64,000 bases of DNA. It comes from Chelonoidis abingdonii (lineage: Eukaryota; Chordata; Testudines; Testudinidae). Made by a program: the position numbers and the translations under genes. Where the stretch lies: NCBI RefSeq assembly GCF_003597395.2, contig NC_133790.1, positions 27,565,970 through 27,629,969 of the forward strand, written 5' to 3'. This document shows positions 11,875-26,800 of this stretch, piece after piece. Each line of letters opens with the position of its first letter. Position 1 is the stretch's first letter. A model generated the notes under the pieces. That model was not told the origin of the DNA and did not search any database. It saw only the letters and a list, made by a program, of their open reading frames with translations.

Positions 11875-14800
11875 CTGAACAGAGGGAAGAACACACCCAA
11901 TGAGAGAAGTCTCTTCGCCATACCATACTACTCTCCCTCAGGCCCCTCTTGTTGTCCTGAACAGCCACCCTCTCCCCTTCCCCTGTGAAACACAACAGGG
12001 GTACAATACTTCTCAAGCACTTTGGCAGCAGTAAATAGCGAGGGCTTAGTTACACTCTCTCTTTTCAGGCTTCTATAAAACTCTGTTTTTCCTCCAAGGC
12101 AAAGTTTTGATACAACTGGAGCTGCTGTCAGGAAAGGGTTAACTAGAGCATCACTGTAACATTTGCAGGATGGAAGCCCCGAGCTCTCAACTCCTGGTTA
12201 ATGTTTTGAACCCATCACCCCACATGCAGTTTGCAACAGCAGGATGCACTGGGAAATTCTGGGGAAAACGTTTACTCTTTCAGTGACATGCCTCCTTTGC
12301 AGGCATTTAAGATTCATTTGCTAAGGACAGACTGGTCATTTCACTCGCTATAAATTAGAAGAGTCTCAGGAGATTCTGAACAACACTAAAGATAAGCACT
12401 AGGGTTACACTCATTGTAGGAGCCACAGGTCATCCCACTGCTAGCAAGAGAAGGGACACCAGAAAGATGCAGAGATTAACTCCTTCGGTATCCATCATCA
12501 TCAAATTCCTGTGGAGTTAACGGCCCCTTCCCTCCAGAGAGGGATTTTTCTGGTGCACTCCTCTCAGTGTACGAGCCTACCAGTGTTTGAAAAGGCTCAT
12601 GATGTTTAGAGCATGTCAGCAGCTTTTCAACAAGAGGTTTTTGTGGAAATGTTTTGGTTTCGCTTGAACTTTCACTGGGGAGCGCGAGTGCCCACACATT
12701 CTTAGAACAGGTAGTTGCCTGGTGGTTTTGTAGGAGATCCCGGTTCAAGGCCCTGCTCAATCAGGCAGGGCAGGGCCTCAAACATGGAGATGCCCTAACC
12801 ACTGGGCTATTAGGTAGCTTGGAGCGGTTGGTCAATCTCTTGCTCTCTCATTTCTGAAAGGTCTTTATTTAGTTCAACATTTGTGACCCATGTCAAACTG
12901 TTCATTCTTCAAATGGAATGCTTGTTTTCCAGTCAGCCCTGGTGATTTCACACTAAGCCTCCAAGGAAATAAAATGGCCGGAGTACACCCACAGTTTGCA
13001 CTGCTCATTAGTGAGCCCCCGCCAACTGACCCAGGAGAGGTGGGGCGGAAGAGGGCAGGCTCAAGAGAAGGAAGGATGATGCCACCCCCCACTTGCTCAA
13101 GCGGTGAAATAGTCTATGCCCACAGCTCAGACAGACTGACTACAGAGGCTTCTTTGCCAACATGCTCAGGATTAGCATGATAGGAGTACCTCAGGGTTAA
13201 GAGGGGAGTTCAGCCTCCATAAACCACTGTAAATAAGCCACCCCTGAGTGACTTAAATTATACCAACCTAAGCATTGGTGTAGACAGTGCTGTGTGAGCA
13301 GGAGAGCTTCTCCTGCCACTCATAGTAATTAAGTAATTGCATAATGGAGTAATTAAGTTGATGGGAGAACTCTCTCCCATTAGCTCAGAGCAGTGGTTCT
13401 CAACTTTTGTACTGGTGATGCCTTTCACACAGCAAGCCTCTGAGTGTGGACCCCCACCCCCATAAATTAAAAATGTTTTTATATAATTTAACACCATTAT
13501 AAATGCTGGTGGCAAAGCGAGGTTTGGGGTGGAGGCTGACAGCTTGCAACCCCCCATGGAATAACCTCATGACCCCCAGTTTGAGAGCAGCTTAGAGCAG
13601 CTGCACCACTGGCTTAGAGCAGCTGCACCACTGTAAGCTGTGTAGCGTAGCCATAGCTTAGGTGTTTCTAATCCTTATTCTTCACCTCCTGCCCTGAACT
13701 GCCAGGCGATGTTGCTAGCTCTGGTAAATGTGTGCTGTGTTTCACCCTGGAGCGCACTTCATTTCAGTGGCACGCACAGTTTGCGAAGCACTTTGGCCTG
13801 TAAGGGGCTACATAAATGTAAGAGGTTATGACTATTGTGAGATGACCTTTATATACTATATATTCTGCAGAGCATCCTGCTGTCTGGTTCTTCTGGGTGG
13901 AAGATTCCCAACATTTAAAGAATGATTAAACATTCTAACTAATGGACAGTGTCCTCCTAATCAGAAACTTAGAGGACATTTGCAACTTGGTATTTCCTAC
14001 CTGTATCTCCTCCTCGTACATTTTCATACTTAAGTCGCTTTTGGTCCTCGATCTCCGTCCCAGAAACAGCATCGATGTTTGCTGAGTAGACAAAAAGTAG
14101 AGATATTAATAACAATGGGAAAAAGAACCCAGGTCCTTCAACAACTCCCTGCCCCACTAGGTCACAACTAGGTCAGTGGTGAGATGAGAATACAAGTTTC
14201 CTGAGGGAGACTGTGCCTAACTAAACTTTCCTCATTCACCTATACCTGCTAGCCTACTCAAGGGATCTTGTTAGTTTCAACCCATACAAGCAGAGAGTAA
14301 ACAGCCTAAGTTACTGACACACCATTTTGGGTTATTTATAATTGAGAAGTACTCAGAATATCCCTACAGTTACTGGTTTAACTTCCTTATTTGAACTGTT
14401 ATTTAAACTTTTCTTTTAAATGGACATGGTTGAGGTTAGAGCCATTTTTAGACAGACTATCTTGAAAATTGCCTCTTCTTTGGCAGATGTAACTGTCAAG
14501 ATTCCAGAACTGAATTTTATCTGTGTACACAATTGCTCAATATTTCAATACCCCAGCAATGAGAAATGCAGCAAGCCAACTGATGCAAATGTGCTGTCAT
14601 CTAGTACAGCGAGTCTGGTGGCTACAAATTCATGGGGTGGGATGGAAGGGGCAAATACCAGCTATTACAAAAATCAGTTTAAAGTCTCCCAGCATCATGA
14701 GACACAGAGCTCTTGAAGGGAAGAGTTTTCAAGGTCACTTCATTTTCAGCCTTGACAATATCCCTTTTGCGATACCAGTGGTAAAAAAGTAATTGCCATT

Positions 14801-17800
14801 GTCTACAGAGAAGCAAGCCTGAAGCTTGGAACTGACAGAGTTCTATTATTGTACACTGCCTCAGAACTGTATGGAGACAATGGTACAGTAGTGGGTCAGG
14901 TAGAAAAACAGATGGGGCAGCACAGGTGAATTACAGAATAGTAACTGCAGTATTAGGAATGCTCAAAAAACAGAATGCTCCTTCCAGTGGGGTCAGCTGG
15001 CCAGGATGGCTCTTCGCAATGTTTATTCTGTACAGTGAGATAGGTCCTGATCAGTGCTCTCTGGAATACAGTGGGAATTCAGCCCAATGCCCTGGGAATT
15101 CAACTGCACTTGCTTCAGTGCAATGAGTTTTAAGTGCTAATCTGCAGGGTACCGATCCAGAGTCCCTTCAACAGAGCAGAGTCTAACAAGAACCAAAGGC
15201 ATATATGTGGAAAGAGCTCCTGCTGCACCCTAGCAGAAGAGCTTCTTTAAGCCCCACAGCTGTGCCTCTGCATGTTGCACCACAGAAGTGCAGGGATTGT
15301 GGCCTGAATCCCAGCTTCTCTCTTTACCTCATACTTGTCCATTTGTGCAATGACCTTCTGCAGCGGGGCAATTTCAGAGGCAGCACAATTCCGTCTGTAG
15401 AGCTCAATTACGCCTGCCATTTCCTCCTTGGAGATCTCCTTCTCCAGGACAATGCCATTGTCTTCTTCAGAGGGAGGGAAAGAAAACAAGGAGAAGACAT
15501 TGGGAAGTCACAGTTTTAATCAGCAATGGCAATAATCCTAAAGGGTTTTCAGAGATTATAAGGCCAGAAGGGACCACTGTGATCATCTAGACTGACCTCC
15601 CATATAGCATAGGCCAGAGAATGTCCCTGAATTCTTGTCTGAACTAGGGCATCTCTTTTAGAAAAAACATCCAGTCTTTATTTAAAACCTGCCAATTATG
15701 GAGAATCCATTACAATCTTTGGGAAATTGTTCCAATGACTAATTACTCTCACTGTTAAAGGTTTCCTCCTCTTTTCCAGTCTGACTTCGTCTAGCTTCAG
15801 CTTCCAGCTGCTGGATCTTGTTATATCTTTGTCTGTTAGGCTGAAGAACCCATTATCAAATTGTTGTTGCCCACGTAGATACTTATAAACCATCATCAAG
15901 TCACCCCTTCTCTTTATTACACTAAATAGATCAGACTCCTTGAGACTGTCACTACAGGGCTTGCTTCCCAATCCTTTAATCATTTTTGGGACTCTTCTGA
16001 AGCTTCATAGCACAAAGCTGGCTGTACAGGAATAAACAGGAGGCCAGTCAAGGTGTTGACTTATTCCTTTAGAGGCATATGCCCAACCTCTTCAGAGTGG
16101 GAGCTGGCAAGGGGAGCCACATCTTACCAACAAGTTAGAAGAGAACAATCAATCAGGAGATGGCAGGTTAAGTCAGACTGGAAGGGTTTTTCTAGTTCCT
16201 AAGATGTTTGGGGCCAAAGGTCTGATTTTTAAAAAAGGACCTATACACCTCATAGCCTATTTTGTGTGCACTCAGTTGGGAATGCAAATAACCACAGTTA
16301 CAACTGCTGCCATTGGATATTCAGCTACCTGAGCTGGATGCAATCGGGTAGCCTGATATTTAAATACAGCAACTGCAGTTATTTGCAACCACAGATTTGT
16401 GGGTGCATGCGAGGTGGTTATAAAAATCAGGCCTTTCCTGTTCAATCGTTTTCTCTCATATACACAAGCCAGACTTTGGGAGCAAAGATATACAGACCAG
16501 CAGGCTGGCCAGGCCTGGCACTAACCTTCTGAACCTTGGTTCTTTCGGGTGTAGTTCATGCGGAATACAAAAGCCTCCAGTATAAAGGCCACAATGATCG
16601 TCATCACCACCTGGGAAGGGAGCCAGAATGAATAGAGCGCGTCACAAGGTTTGAAACTGCAGCGTCCTTCCAAGTCTGATTCTAACTGAACTGCACCTGA
16701 ATTCCTGCTGCTTCCCCTCACCCCTCCTTTCAGCAGAGGGAGTGTACAAATCCTAATCTATGAGTCTAGGTGGTGTGTTTGTGTAACAGCCTGCCAGTGA
16801 ACTGGGAATGGGCGGTATGACAAGATGTACGCAGTGATGCCCCCCACTATAACTCCCATCCAGATACAGACACTCCCTGGGTTGCGCAGACCTGACTTAC
16901 AGAAATGCAGATTTACGGAAAAAGTTCCATAAGTTGTTTTTTTTGTTGTTGGGGGGTTTTTTTGTGGGGGGGGAGAGGGGCGGGAAAGAAACGTAATTGT
17001 TGGAGACACATTCCTGACTTACACAAAACTCGACTTACGCAAGGCATTCCGGAATAGAACACTTGCATAAGTCAAGGAGCTTCTGTACATAATGTGTCGA
17101 TTCTGGCAACACTTGTAGTTTTTGCCATACCAAAGTTAGTGAAAGTGATTTGGACACATGCTTCTTTCTGAGCTACGTTTCATAAAGAGGAGAACTTCCC
17201 TAATTGGCCATGGATTCTTCCATTAGAGTGCAGCCAGACTGCCGCTGGCATTTAGAGATATTTTCCATCAAAAGTGCACTGAGAACCTACCATGGTCACG
17301 ATATAGAAGATCATGAAGTAGAGGCGGCTCCAATGAGAGGTTTGCGAGGTCACCCCTTCCTAGGGGCAAGAGAGGGAGGAGTTCAGTGGCAGGCAAAGAG
17401 GAAGGAAGCTGCCATTAGTCCCCTTGAGAACAGACAAAGCAGCATGTCCCCCAAAATATAAATCTATACCTCATGATGTAAAGGACAAGTAGTGCACCTC
17501 ATGTATCTAACCCCAGGGACTGCATCCACCATATTCAAAGTCCCAGCAGGCCCCTGGGCCTGAAGCCCTTCCCCTACAGGACTGAACACAGATTCCCATA
17601 TAGTACTTTGAAGTGTAAATACTCACACAATGGTGATGAGTGCTACAGAAAAGTGTAGAGACAGCGGTCTCTCTACATATCTAGCTAACAATATACAGCA
17701 TGGTGCCTGGGACAACAAGCTATAGTGCAGAGATGCTTGAAGAGGTCACTAAGACCCTTACACCGAAGGTACAACAGGTCTGCCATAATGCATTCAGAAT

Positions 17801-20800
17801 TCATTAGATCAGGGATCCTGAGGTTACTCCTAATGCAGATTTCCTGCGTAGTATTACAGAGAATGGCAGTCATTCAGACAGAGCAAGGTGGGAGGGTGGG
17901 GGGGGAAGAGAGAAGAAATCAGAAGACTGATGAGAAACCTCATTGAGCAATACATGAAGTAAAAGCGCAGCATTCAGAATCTTCCATCTTCTCCCTAAAC
18001 CATTCAGAATTGCTCAATAGCTATCATATGCTGTACAAGAGCCAAAAGGTACAGTGCTGAGCCAGCCAGTGGGGTCAGAATACCCGAGTGATGGTACTGG
18101 GGAGGACAGCTCCTGGCAGGCAGCTAACAGTGCCACCCGTGTGAGCCAAAGCTGGCCATTTTCAATCAGAGTGATGAAAAAGGATCTGTGCTAAAGAGAA
18201 TCTTTCCCTGAAGAATTGATGACACAGCCCTGATGCTGACTACATTTAAGTACCCCAAGATCTACGTACCATGATGATGTACCAGTCATTGACAACTGTC
18301 AACTCAAACAGTGTAACTGTATGGAGACAGAAAGGACAAAACAAGTGATTTAGCCAGCCTGACCTGTTTCAAAGTCATTTCAATGCCTCAGTTTCCCCTA
18401 CTACATGCTTTCTCCCATTTTCTTCGTACGACACCTCATTTCAGTATAGCCAACAGAGACCGAAATACTTGAGTACTGATGATAGGAGACAGATTCTGCT
18501 CTCAGTTACAACGCAGTGAATCTGAAGTCACCCTATAGAGGACAGTGGCGTGACTCTAGAGTTATAATGGTATAACAGAGCACCGTTTGGCCCATATTTC
18601 TTAGTGGAACCAGAGTCTGCCATGCCAGTCCATGCTAAGCAAGACTCTGGACAGATCCACAAAGATTAAAAAAATCAATCACCATCCTCCTCCTCCTCCT
18701 GCAGGCCTGTTTCATGTTTAAAATCAGGGGCAAAAACAAAAAAACAAAAAAACCCCTGCAGGTTATTTGGCACAGCCACATGTGGGAGGCAGGGTTAGAA
18801 CGGGAAGGGGTACTATGGACCAGGACTGACACTCATTGGTACAATTCTGGGGACTAGAAGGAAGTATGGACAGGTGTTACGCAAGCTAGGTTAAGAGTCT
18901 CACCCCTACATAAGTACCAAATTCACATAGGGTCGTTCTGCATTCAGCAGCAGTAGATGCGAGAGAGTATGGTCAACAGTTATCTTGGATAAGAACCAAC
19001 GTGTAAATATTCCTCTTACCAAAGCTGTTCAAAATGTTGTCAAAGTTGTTCAAATAGTAGTAACCTTCTTCAACCAGGGTCTTGTTTCCAACCGTGTGAT
19101 TCACCCAGCGATAGGCATCTGCAACTGTACTTGTGCTGATTAGAGAAGCCAGCACAAACATACAATGAGAGGTGCTCTGGAAAAATGTGCAAAGCTACAG
19201 GTGCTGACAGACACCGGCATACTTAGAGACCTGTGGGCAGGGAAGCTTTTTGCCAATGCTTGTTGTATGTTGAATGCCGTTCTCTAAAGTGGTACCTCTG
19301 ACAGGGGCACTGTAGCATCCTACATACCACATGGGTGCTTTGCTGTGGTGCCATTACAGAGCATACATCCCAGCCCAACTGCTTCAGACAGCGATTCAAA
19401 TACTCAGCACTACCAACTAGCACATTGCTACCCCTCTTCCTTCTCAAACTGTAAGTAAAGATCATTGCACTGAGTCTCAGCGAGAGAAGCGGTAAGTCTC
19501 TCTTTTACTGGAAATCCCAATTCAGACCAACCACTCTCAGTAAACACACATCCATTGGCCTTTTTTTGATAGGAAAATACAGATATGAGAGACAATGCTC
19601 CTGGCTTGGCATTGAACCAGGCTATTAACAATGCTATTTCAGAGGAAGGGCATTGCTGGGTACTCACTTGCAGCAGTTTGGGTAGACAACCCCAGAGAAG
19701 AATTCCATGCCGACAATGGCGAAGGAGTAGTAGAAGATAAGCAGGGTTAAGCCCAGGCTGGAGAAGAGAAAAACAAAAGTAAGGCCTTGTCTACACTGCA
19801 CCTTCATCATGAAAACCTTTGTCCCTCAAGGATGTGAAAAAACAACCACCTCTGAACGACAAAAGTTTTAACAATGAAAAGCACCAGTGTGGACAGCACT
19901 CTGTCAGCGGGAGACACTCTCCGGCCGATGAAGCTACTGCCCCTTGTTTGGTGTGATTTTATTTTGTCAGCAGGAGAGCGCTCTCCTGTTGACAGAGAGT
20001 GGCTAAACTGCGTGCCTTACAATGCTGCAGCTGTAGCATCGTTGTAAGGTGCGCAGTGTAGACACAGCCTAATTCTGTTATTCACCAGTTGGTAGGATAG
20101 AGAAAAAGCCAAGTCACTCAGATTGGCTGTTCTCTAAGCAGTTTTCCATCTCTACCATCTACAGTAAACCTCAGTGTAGCATCTAGACCACCCCCCTGCA
20201 ATGCTGTTTTGTTGCCTATGGAACACGTGCAGTGTTTATCTAGACTAGTTTTAAAAGTTCAGAGTCATGGAGTTCTGTACCACTCCCTTGGTGAGAAATA
20301 AGCACTGAGAAACTTGAAGAGAACCCTTCTTTCCTTACAGATCTGCTCCTTTCCATTAAGCCATTAAATATTTATTCCCCCTCCCCACCACCCAATTTCT
20401 CTAATGAGGCACAAGCCAACATCGCTCTATCCTCTGTTTCCTTGATCATCAGCAGTGATGTCAGAACAGCTTCAGAAATAAGTCTAGTTGGTAACATGTC
20501 TGAACACCTAGCTAGTTCTGCAGCAAGGGAATAAGCTACTGTGATGTCATACACGGACAATGGCTACTTATCTCAGTGACTAATTAAACGGGCATTCCAC
20601 ATCACTTCGCAATAATTGTAACCCCTCTGGTCCCCTGTTGTACCAAGGACATGAGGAAAAATCTCCTTTGTGAAACCTTCTTTGCACAAAAGCCATCATC
20701 ACTTAAAAACCAAACAAGTGCCAGAGTAGTGTTGCCCTTGTGCTCAGGAGCAAAGGGGTTAATGTGGACAAGGTGTTAGGCCTAGTGTGCTGGAGAGCTC

Positions 20801-23800
20801 TTCATGTATTTTTTTTGTGTTGCACTGCAAAGAAAAAAAAAAAGTGATCGCTTGTACTCTGACCCCAGCCCAGGTATTCAGTACCCTGGAAATGGCAGAG
20901 CCATATTCGTACACTCTTCTTTGGGATGTTGCCCATTTTTCCCCCTCCAAGAAGGGCTGTGTAATACCTGGCCATCCTGGGGAATAACTCAAACATTGTG
21001 TCCAGGACATTCCTGTAGCGCTTCTTCAACTTAAAGAGCCTGAAGCAGGGATGAAAAGCCAGTGGTTACTTACATGAGGACAATTCCTTCCCGTTTTATT
21101 ATTAGCTGCATAAAGACAAGCAGCATGTACAGGCAAAACAAGGCCATGAGAGAAGCATTTTGAATACAGGTTCAGCCAGGGTCCATGTGGAGGCTGCACC
21201 AAAGTAGACCACCAACCATGTACTTTCCTCGCTGTGATGCTACTGATGAGAATGTGGGGACTGTACACCTCCATTTAGCCAGGGAAGCACGGATAGCAGA
21301 AAGATAAAACATGATCCACTGGCTGGAAATTGAAGCTAGACAAATTTGGATCTGAAATACAGCATACATTGTTAACAGTGAGGGTAATTAATCATTGGAA
21401 CAACTTACCAAGGATCGTGGCGATTTCTCTCCCACTACCAACTTCTAAATCAAGACTGGATGTTTTCCTAAAAGATCTGCTCTAGGAATTATTTTGGGAA
21501 ATTTCTATGGCCTGTGTTCTACAGGAGGAGGTCAGACCAAATGATCACAATGGTCCCTTCTGGCCTTAGAATCTATGAATTATTTTGCACTTCAATTATT
21601 CACCAATAAATTTCTCCAGAGGTGGAGTGAGACAGGATAATATCATCGCTCTTTTCATCTGTAGATCTCAAAGCACTTCACACAGGAGGTCTATCATTAT
21701 CCCCATTTAACATATGGGGACACTGAGGCACGGGGCAGAGGAAGTGACTTGCCCAGGTCACACAGCAAGTCAGCGACAGAATCAGACACAGAACCCAGGT
21801 CTCCCAAGTACCAGTCCTATATCCACTAGGACCTACTACCTCCCTTCACTTGGTTGGGATATTTAGACTTTAGGCACATCAAAAGTGGACAGGTAAGGCC
21901 TCCCAGTTCCTGATCCAGACCATCTTTACTCAAATAGTCTTTACTCCCGTGGGTAAGCCCCACTGTCTCATGTGTAGAAGGACAAGGTCTACGAATAAGC
22001 ATTTGCAGGATTATGCTTCTTAGCACAAGGACAGTGTTTTACCAATAAAGCATCATGCATAAATAATTACATTAATAAATCGTGAGCGCCTCCATCATTA
22101 ACACGTGTATGCTTAGCATTTACAGAACACATTTTAAAGGTGAGCTGACTTACCGAGACAGAAGCTCATTTATCTGCTTTCTTCCTGCAATGATCAATGG
22201 GAGAAAGCTGCACTCCTCACACATCAACCATTACAAGAGAAAAACAGACTTCCAAGTGCAGGCTTTGGCAGGTGAGTACATTTTAAAAGAAAACTATTTT
22301 CTCCTTTAATTAACCCATTTTTTTAAATCCTCACATATGCTCCATTAGCAAGTGGGGATCCTAGACAGTGTGACCTAGTGAATAGAGAATTGGACTGAAA
22401 CTCAGGAGACCCAGGTTCTATTTCCAGCTCTGCCAGGCTTCCTGGTTGACCTTGGGCAAGTCAAGTCGCCTCTTTGGGCCTTAGTTTGCCCATCTGTAAA
22501 ATGGGGATAATACAATGATACTGACCTTCTCTGTAAAGCACTTTGAGATCTACTGGTGAAAAGTGCTATATAAACACTAGATATTAGTTCACCTTTAATA
22601 AAAGAACACTTTGCCCTTCTATGGAACTTTCATTTGATGATCTCAAAGCACTCTACAAGGATGAATGAATCTTTACAAAAACCTTGTGAGGCAGACATCA
22701 TCATACCCATTTTACTGAGGGACAGAGAGGTTAAATTACTTGATCAATGTGTCACTGCAAGTATCAGAAGGGAGAAGAGAACTCATGCAACCTGCTTTAA
22801 CCAGTAGACAACAATTTGCCTCAGTGATTGGCATTTCTGGGACCTACAGCGCTCTGCACATAGGGTTCTAACAGAAGCTGGGTTAAGCCCTGAAGCATGA
22901 GCTTTAATATCCCTTCTGAAGTTTCTCATAATTAATTCTGATAACTCAAGATAATCTCATTATCCATATAGGGTTCCAGTTCCTTTGTGATACAGTCACG
23001 CACCATGCAACCATCCCAGCTGGGTCCTGCCAGTGAGCTGAGCCCCGGACTGGGTTTAAGGAAAACAAACCTCCCTCTCTCTGCTGCTATGAAAACAACA
23101 AGGAGTCTGGTGGCACCTTAAAGACTAACAGATTTATTTGGGCATAAGCTTTCGTGGATAAAAAAATCTCACTTTTTTAGGCACATCTGAAGAAGTGAGT
23201 TTTTTTTTTTTTTTTGACCAACGAAAGCTTATGCCCCCCAAAAAACTGTTAGTCTTTAAGGTGCCACCGGACTCCTTGTAGTTTTTCTGGATACAGACTA
23301 ACATGGCTACCCCCTGATACTCTGCTGTTTTGATTATTTTCCTATTCCCCATGTGCCTTTTCTGTCTCACCTGAGCAGCTGAAGGGGTCGCAGGACGACG
23401 ATGAAGTAGAATGGCTCCATGTTAAATGCCAGCGCCAGGAGACCCAGAAATGCAAACAGGGTGACTGAAAAATCAAAGCTGGAAAAGGAAGCGGGAGAGC
23501 AGAAATGGCCTGGTTTAGCCTTGCAAGAGGCAGAGTGCTCACGGCACTCTAGTTCAAAAGAAGACAAAAAGAAAGGTGATAGGGTACTGGAATTTCCTGC
23601 AGAATCTCTATTGAAATAAAGTTTTCTAATCTATCAGCCTAAGGCCATTTTTGAAAGAAGGCAACTATATCCCAGCATCTATCACCTCAAATCCTGCAAT
23701 TTTGAGTTCTCTCTCTTTAGATCCCCACCAAATTCAGTCGATTCAAATTCAGATTGCTCAAGTGACACTGATGCAATGCAGGTTAGCACAACAGCTCTGG

Positions 23801-26800
23801 GTGTTATGCCTCCAGCCTCCATTCACTCTTCACAAGCAGCACACTTACAGATTCCATCCAGAAGATAGATACTCAATGGGTCCCAGGCCAGTGGTTTTCA
23901 GGAGCAGCTCTACCCCATAGACTGCAAAACAAGAGAGAATCTAATATCAACCCTTAAATGAGCCACACCTTAACCATTCTTTATGTGCAGCTTGAACATG
24001 TAGGTTTGTTGACTGTAGGTTTAATAAGCTCCCATTCCCTTCCTTCATGTTTATCCTCAAGGGGATGATAAGTGGGCCCCACTTTTCTTCTAGATCACTA
24101 ACTTCTCCCTTAGCTACTGTGCCAAACATTCAGATCTCTGGACAAGAGTGAGTGCCTATAAGAAAGGCTAGTCAGTCATCCAGAGGAACTTCAGGACACA
24201 CACTCACTCCCACATACTTGCCCAATTTAACCTCAGTGGAATGTAATAAAGAATCATATCTATGAGCTCATCAGACCACAGGAGACAGTTTCAAACAGGG
24301 TGGAGGAAGGCTGTTTGTTTCATACACTGCCATGAGGGCACTCTGAAGTTCTTGAATTAGCAGAACATTATGACATCAGGCAACCGTTCAGTGATCAAAG
24401 TATTTCTATACATCTGGGAATAAAAACATAAGAACGGTCATACTTGGTCAGACCAGCGATCCATCTAGCCCAGGATCCTGTCTTCCAACAATCGCCAGAC
24501 CAGATACTTCAAAGGGCATGGACAGAACAGGGCAATTTATTGAGTGATCCATCTCCAGGTTCTGGCAGTCAGAGGTTTATGGACACCCAGAGCAAGGGGT
24601 TGTGTACCTAACCATCTTGGTTAACAGCCATTGATGGACCCATTCTCCATGAACTTATTGAATTCCTTTTTGAACGCAGTTCTAATTTTGGCTTTCACAA
24701 CATCCCCTGGCAACAAGTTTCACAGGTTGACTGTGCACTGTGTGAAGAAGTACTTAAGTCTGTTTTAAACTTGATGCCTATTAATTGCATTGGGTGACGC
24801 TGAGTCACGTGTTATGTGAAAGAGTAAAAACACTTCCTTATTGACTTTCTCCACACCAGTCATGATTTTATAGACTTCTATCATATCCCCCATACATCTT
24901 TTCTAAGATGAACTGTACCAGTCTTTTTAATCTCTCTTCATATAGAAAATGTTCCATAACCCTAATCATTTTTGTTCCCCTACCCTGTACTTTTTCCATC
25001 TCCAATACCCCAATCCTGAGGTGACATGAACCCAGTCAATATAGGGATAAATGAAATCCCCCATTATTTTTGGATTATTGGATTCTATAGCCTCTTTAAC
25101 CTATATGAATATTTCACAATCAGAGTCACCATCCTGGTCAGTAGTATATTCTAACTGCTATACTCTTATTATTCAAGCATGGAATTTCTATCCACAAAAA
25201 TTCTATGGTACTGTCTGATTCACTTAAGATTTTTACTATATTTGACTCGAAGCTTTTTCTTTCACATACACTGGCATGCACCCCAGCACAACCTACTCTG
25301 TCATTCCTATATATTTTGTACCCTAGTATTGTGTGTCCCATTGATTATCATTGTTCCACCACGTTTCTGTGATGCCTGTTCTTTCAATACCCTCATTTAA
25401 TACCAGGCACTCAAGTTCACCCCTGTTAGTATTTAGGCTTCTTGTATTAGCATATAAGCACTATAAAAATTTGTCAATATTTAGTTGTCTGCCTTTATGT
25501 GAGGTCAATAATTAGGACAGCTCCAGGGGAAACAAGCAAGTCACCACATCCTCATAAAACCAACAATGGACATTTTCTCTAACTAACTCCTCTGCTGGCA
25601 ACTGTAGCCAAAGAGCTCTCCATGCAGTTAAGTGAGAGGTTAGCAAACAGGTATTTGGATTCTCCCAACGTCACCTTTACTAAGTAAAACTGGCAATTGC
25701 AGTAACAGCTTTAGCTCTGTTTCAGTAGAATTGCTCAGCAGCAGCAGTGAAAAACAAACATAACCTATAGGAGAGGATGAACTAACTTGGATAAGTAATG
25801 AGTTCCATGGCAGAGCAACACACTAGCATATAGGGATCTAAGGTCAGACTCACTCTTGCCTTGCTCTGTTCAGGAGTGCTAGAAGACAATACAGTCAGCC
25901 TCTGTGGGAGGGGCAACAGTATACTGCTCTCTCACGAGCGCCTCTCATTTGTCTGAAGTGGTGCTGACAGGCTCAAAAGAGTCGCCACCTCCAAAATGGA
26001 AGGAGGACTGCTCAGACTCAAAGGTAGGGAACGGCAGTACCATGGAGGAAAATGGAAGGAGATTCCAGGTGAAAATAATTAAGGTAAGAGGAGGATTCCA
26101 CAAAACAACAATTAGCAGAGCAGGAAACAAATAGGGTCTTGGTTCAAGATATGCTTCTAATATGATAATTCTACCAAGAAGGCTATGCAACGTATCCAGT
26201 CTGCATTGACAGTAACGTAAGCATGGACGGGGGTCAGTAAATGTCCAACAGTTTATGGTTGGGGTGAAAATAGAAGACCAGATGGGTGGGTGGTTTTGGG
26301 GCAATGTTACTAGGGGCTGAGTCAGAACTACATTCCCATTTAGCTGCATCTCATTACATAGATAGCAGGGGTGCAAGAGGTTCCCTCTTCAGCACACCAA
26401 GGTTACCAGAGGCATTTCTTACAAGCAAGCAAGGCCAATAAAATCTGTTCAGATCCAGGCACTGAGAAAAATGGCTTCCAAGGAAATGGATACTTTAAGC
26501 CCCTGAATGACTAAAATGCACAACTGAGAAACCCCGATATACCCTTCCGCAGCTGTAGTGGAAAAAGGCAGTGCTGGTCTGGCGCAGCAACTTACTTGTG
26601 AGGAAGACGATGTAACTCCACGGGACATCTCTGGGGAAGAAGTTCCCACCTGCAAGGCACAGGAACAGCACCTTCTCAGAGGGCTGATCAAACTTATGAA
26701 AGGCAAGTCAAGAAATGAACCATGTATATCCTACCTTGCAGCATGAAGGTTTGAATTAGAATCCAGATCCCATTCACAGCTACCACAGTATCTGGAAAAC

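Noticed and set aside
15461..15466. Alternative acceptor three bases further into the exon at 15464
   Set aside because: Both keep the frame and I cannot choose with certainty; the first AG gives the split Glu expected from the previous exon.
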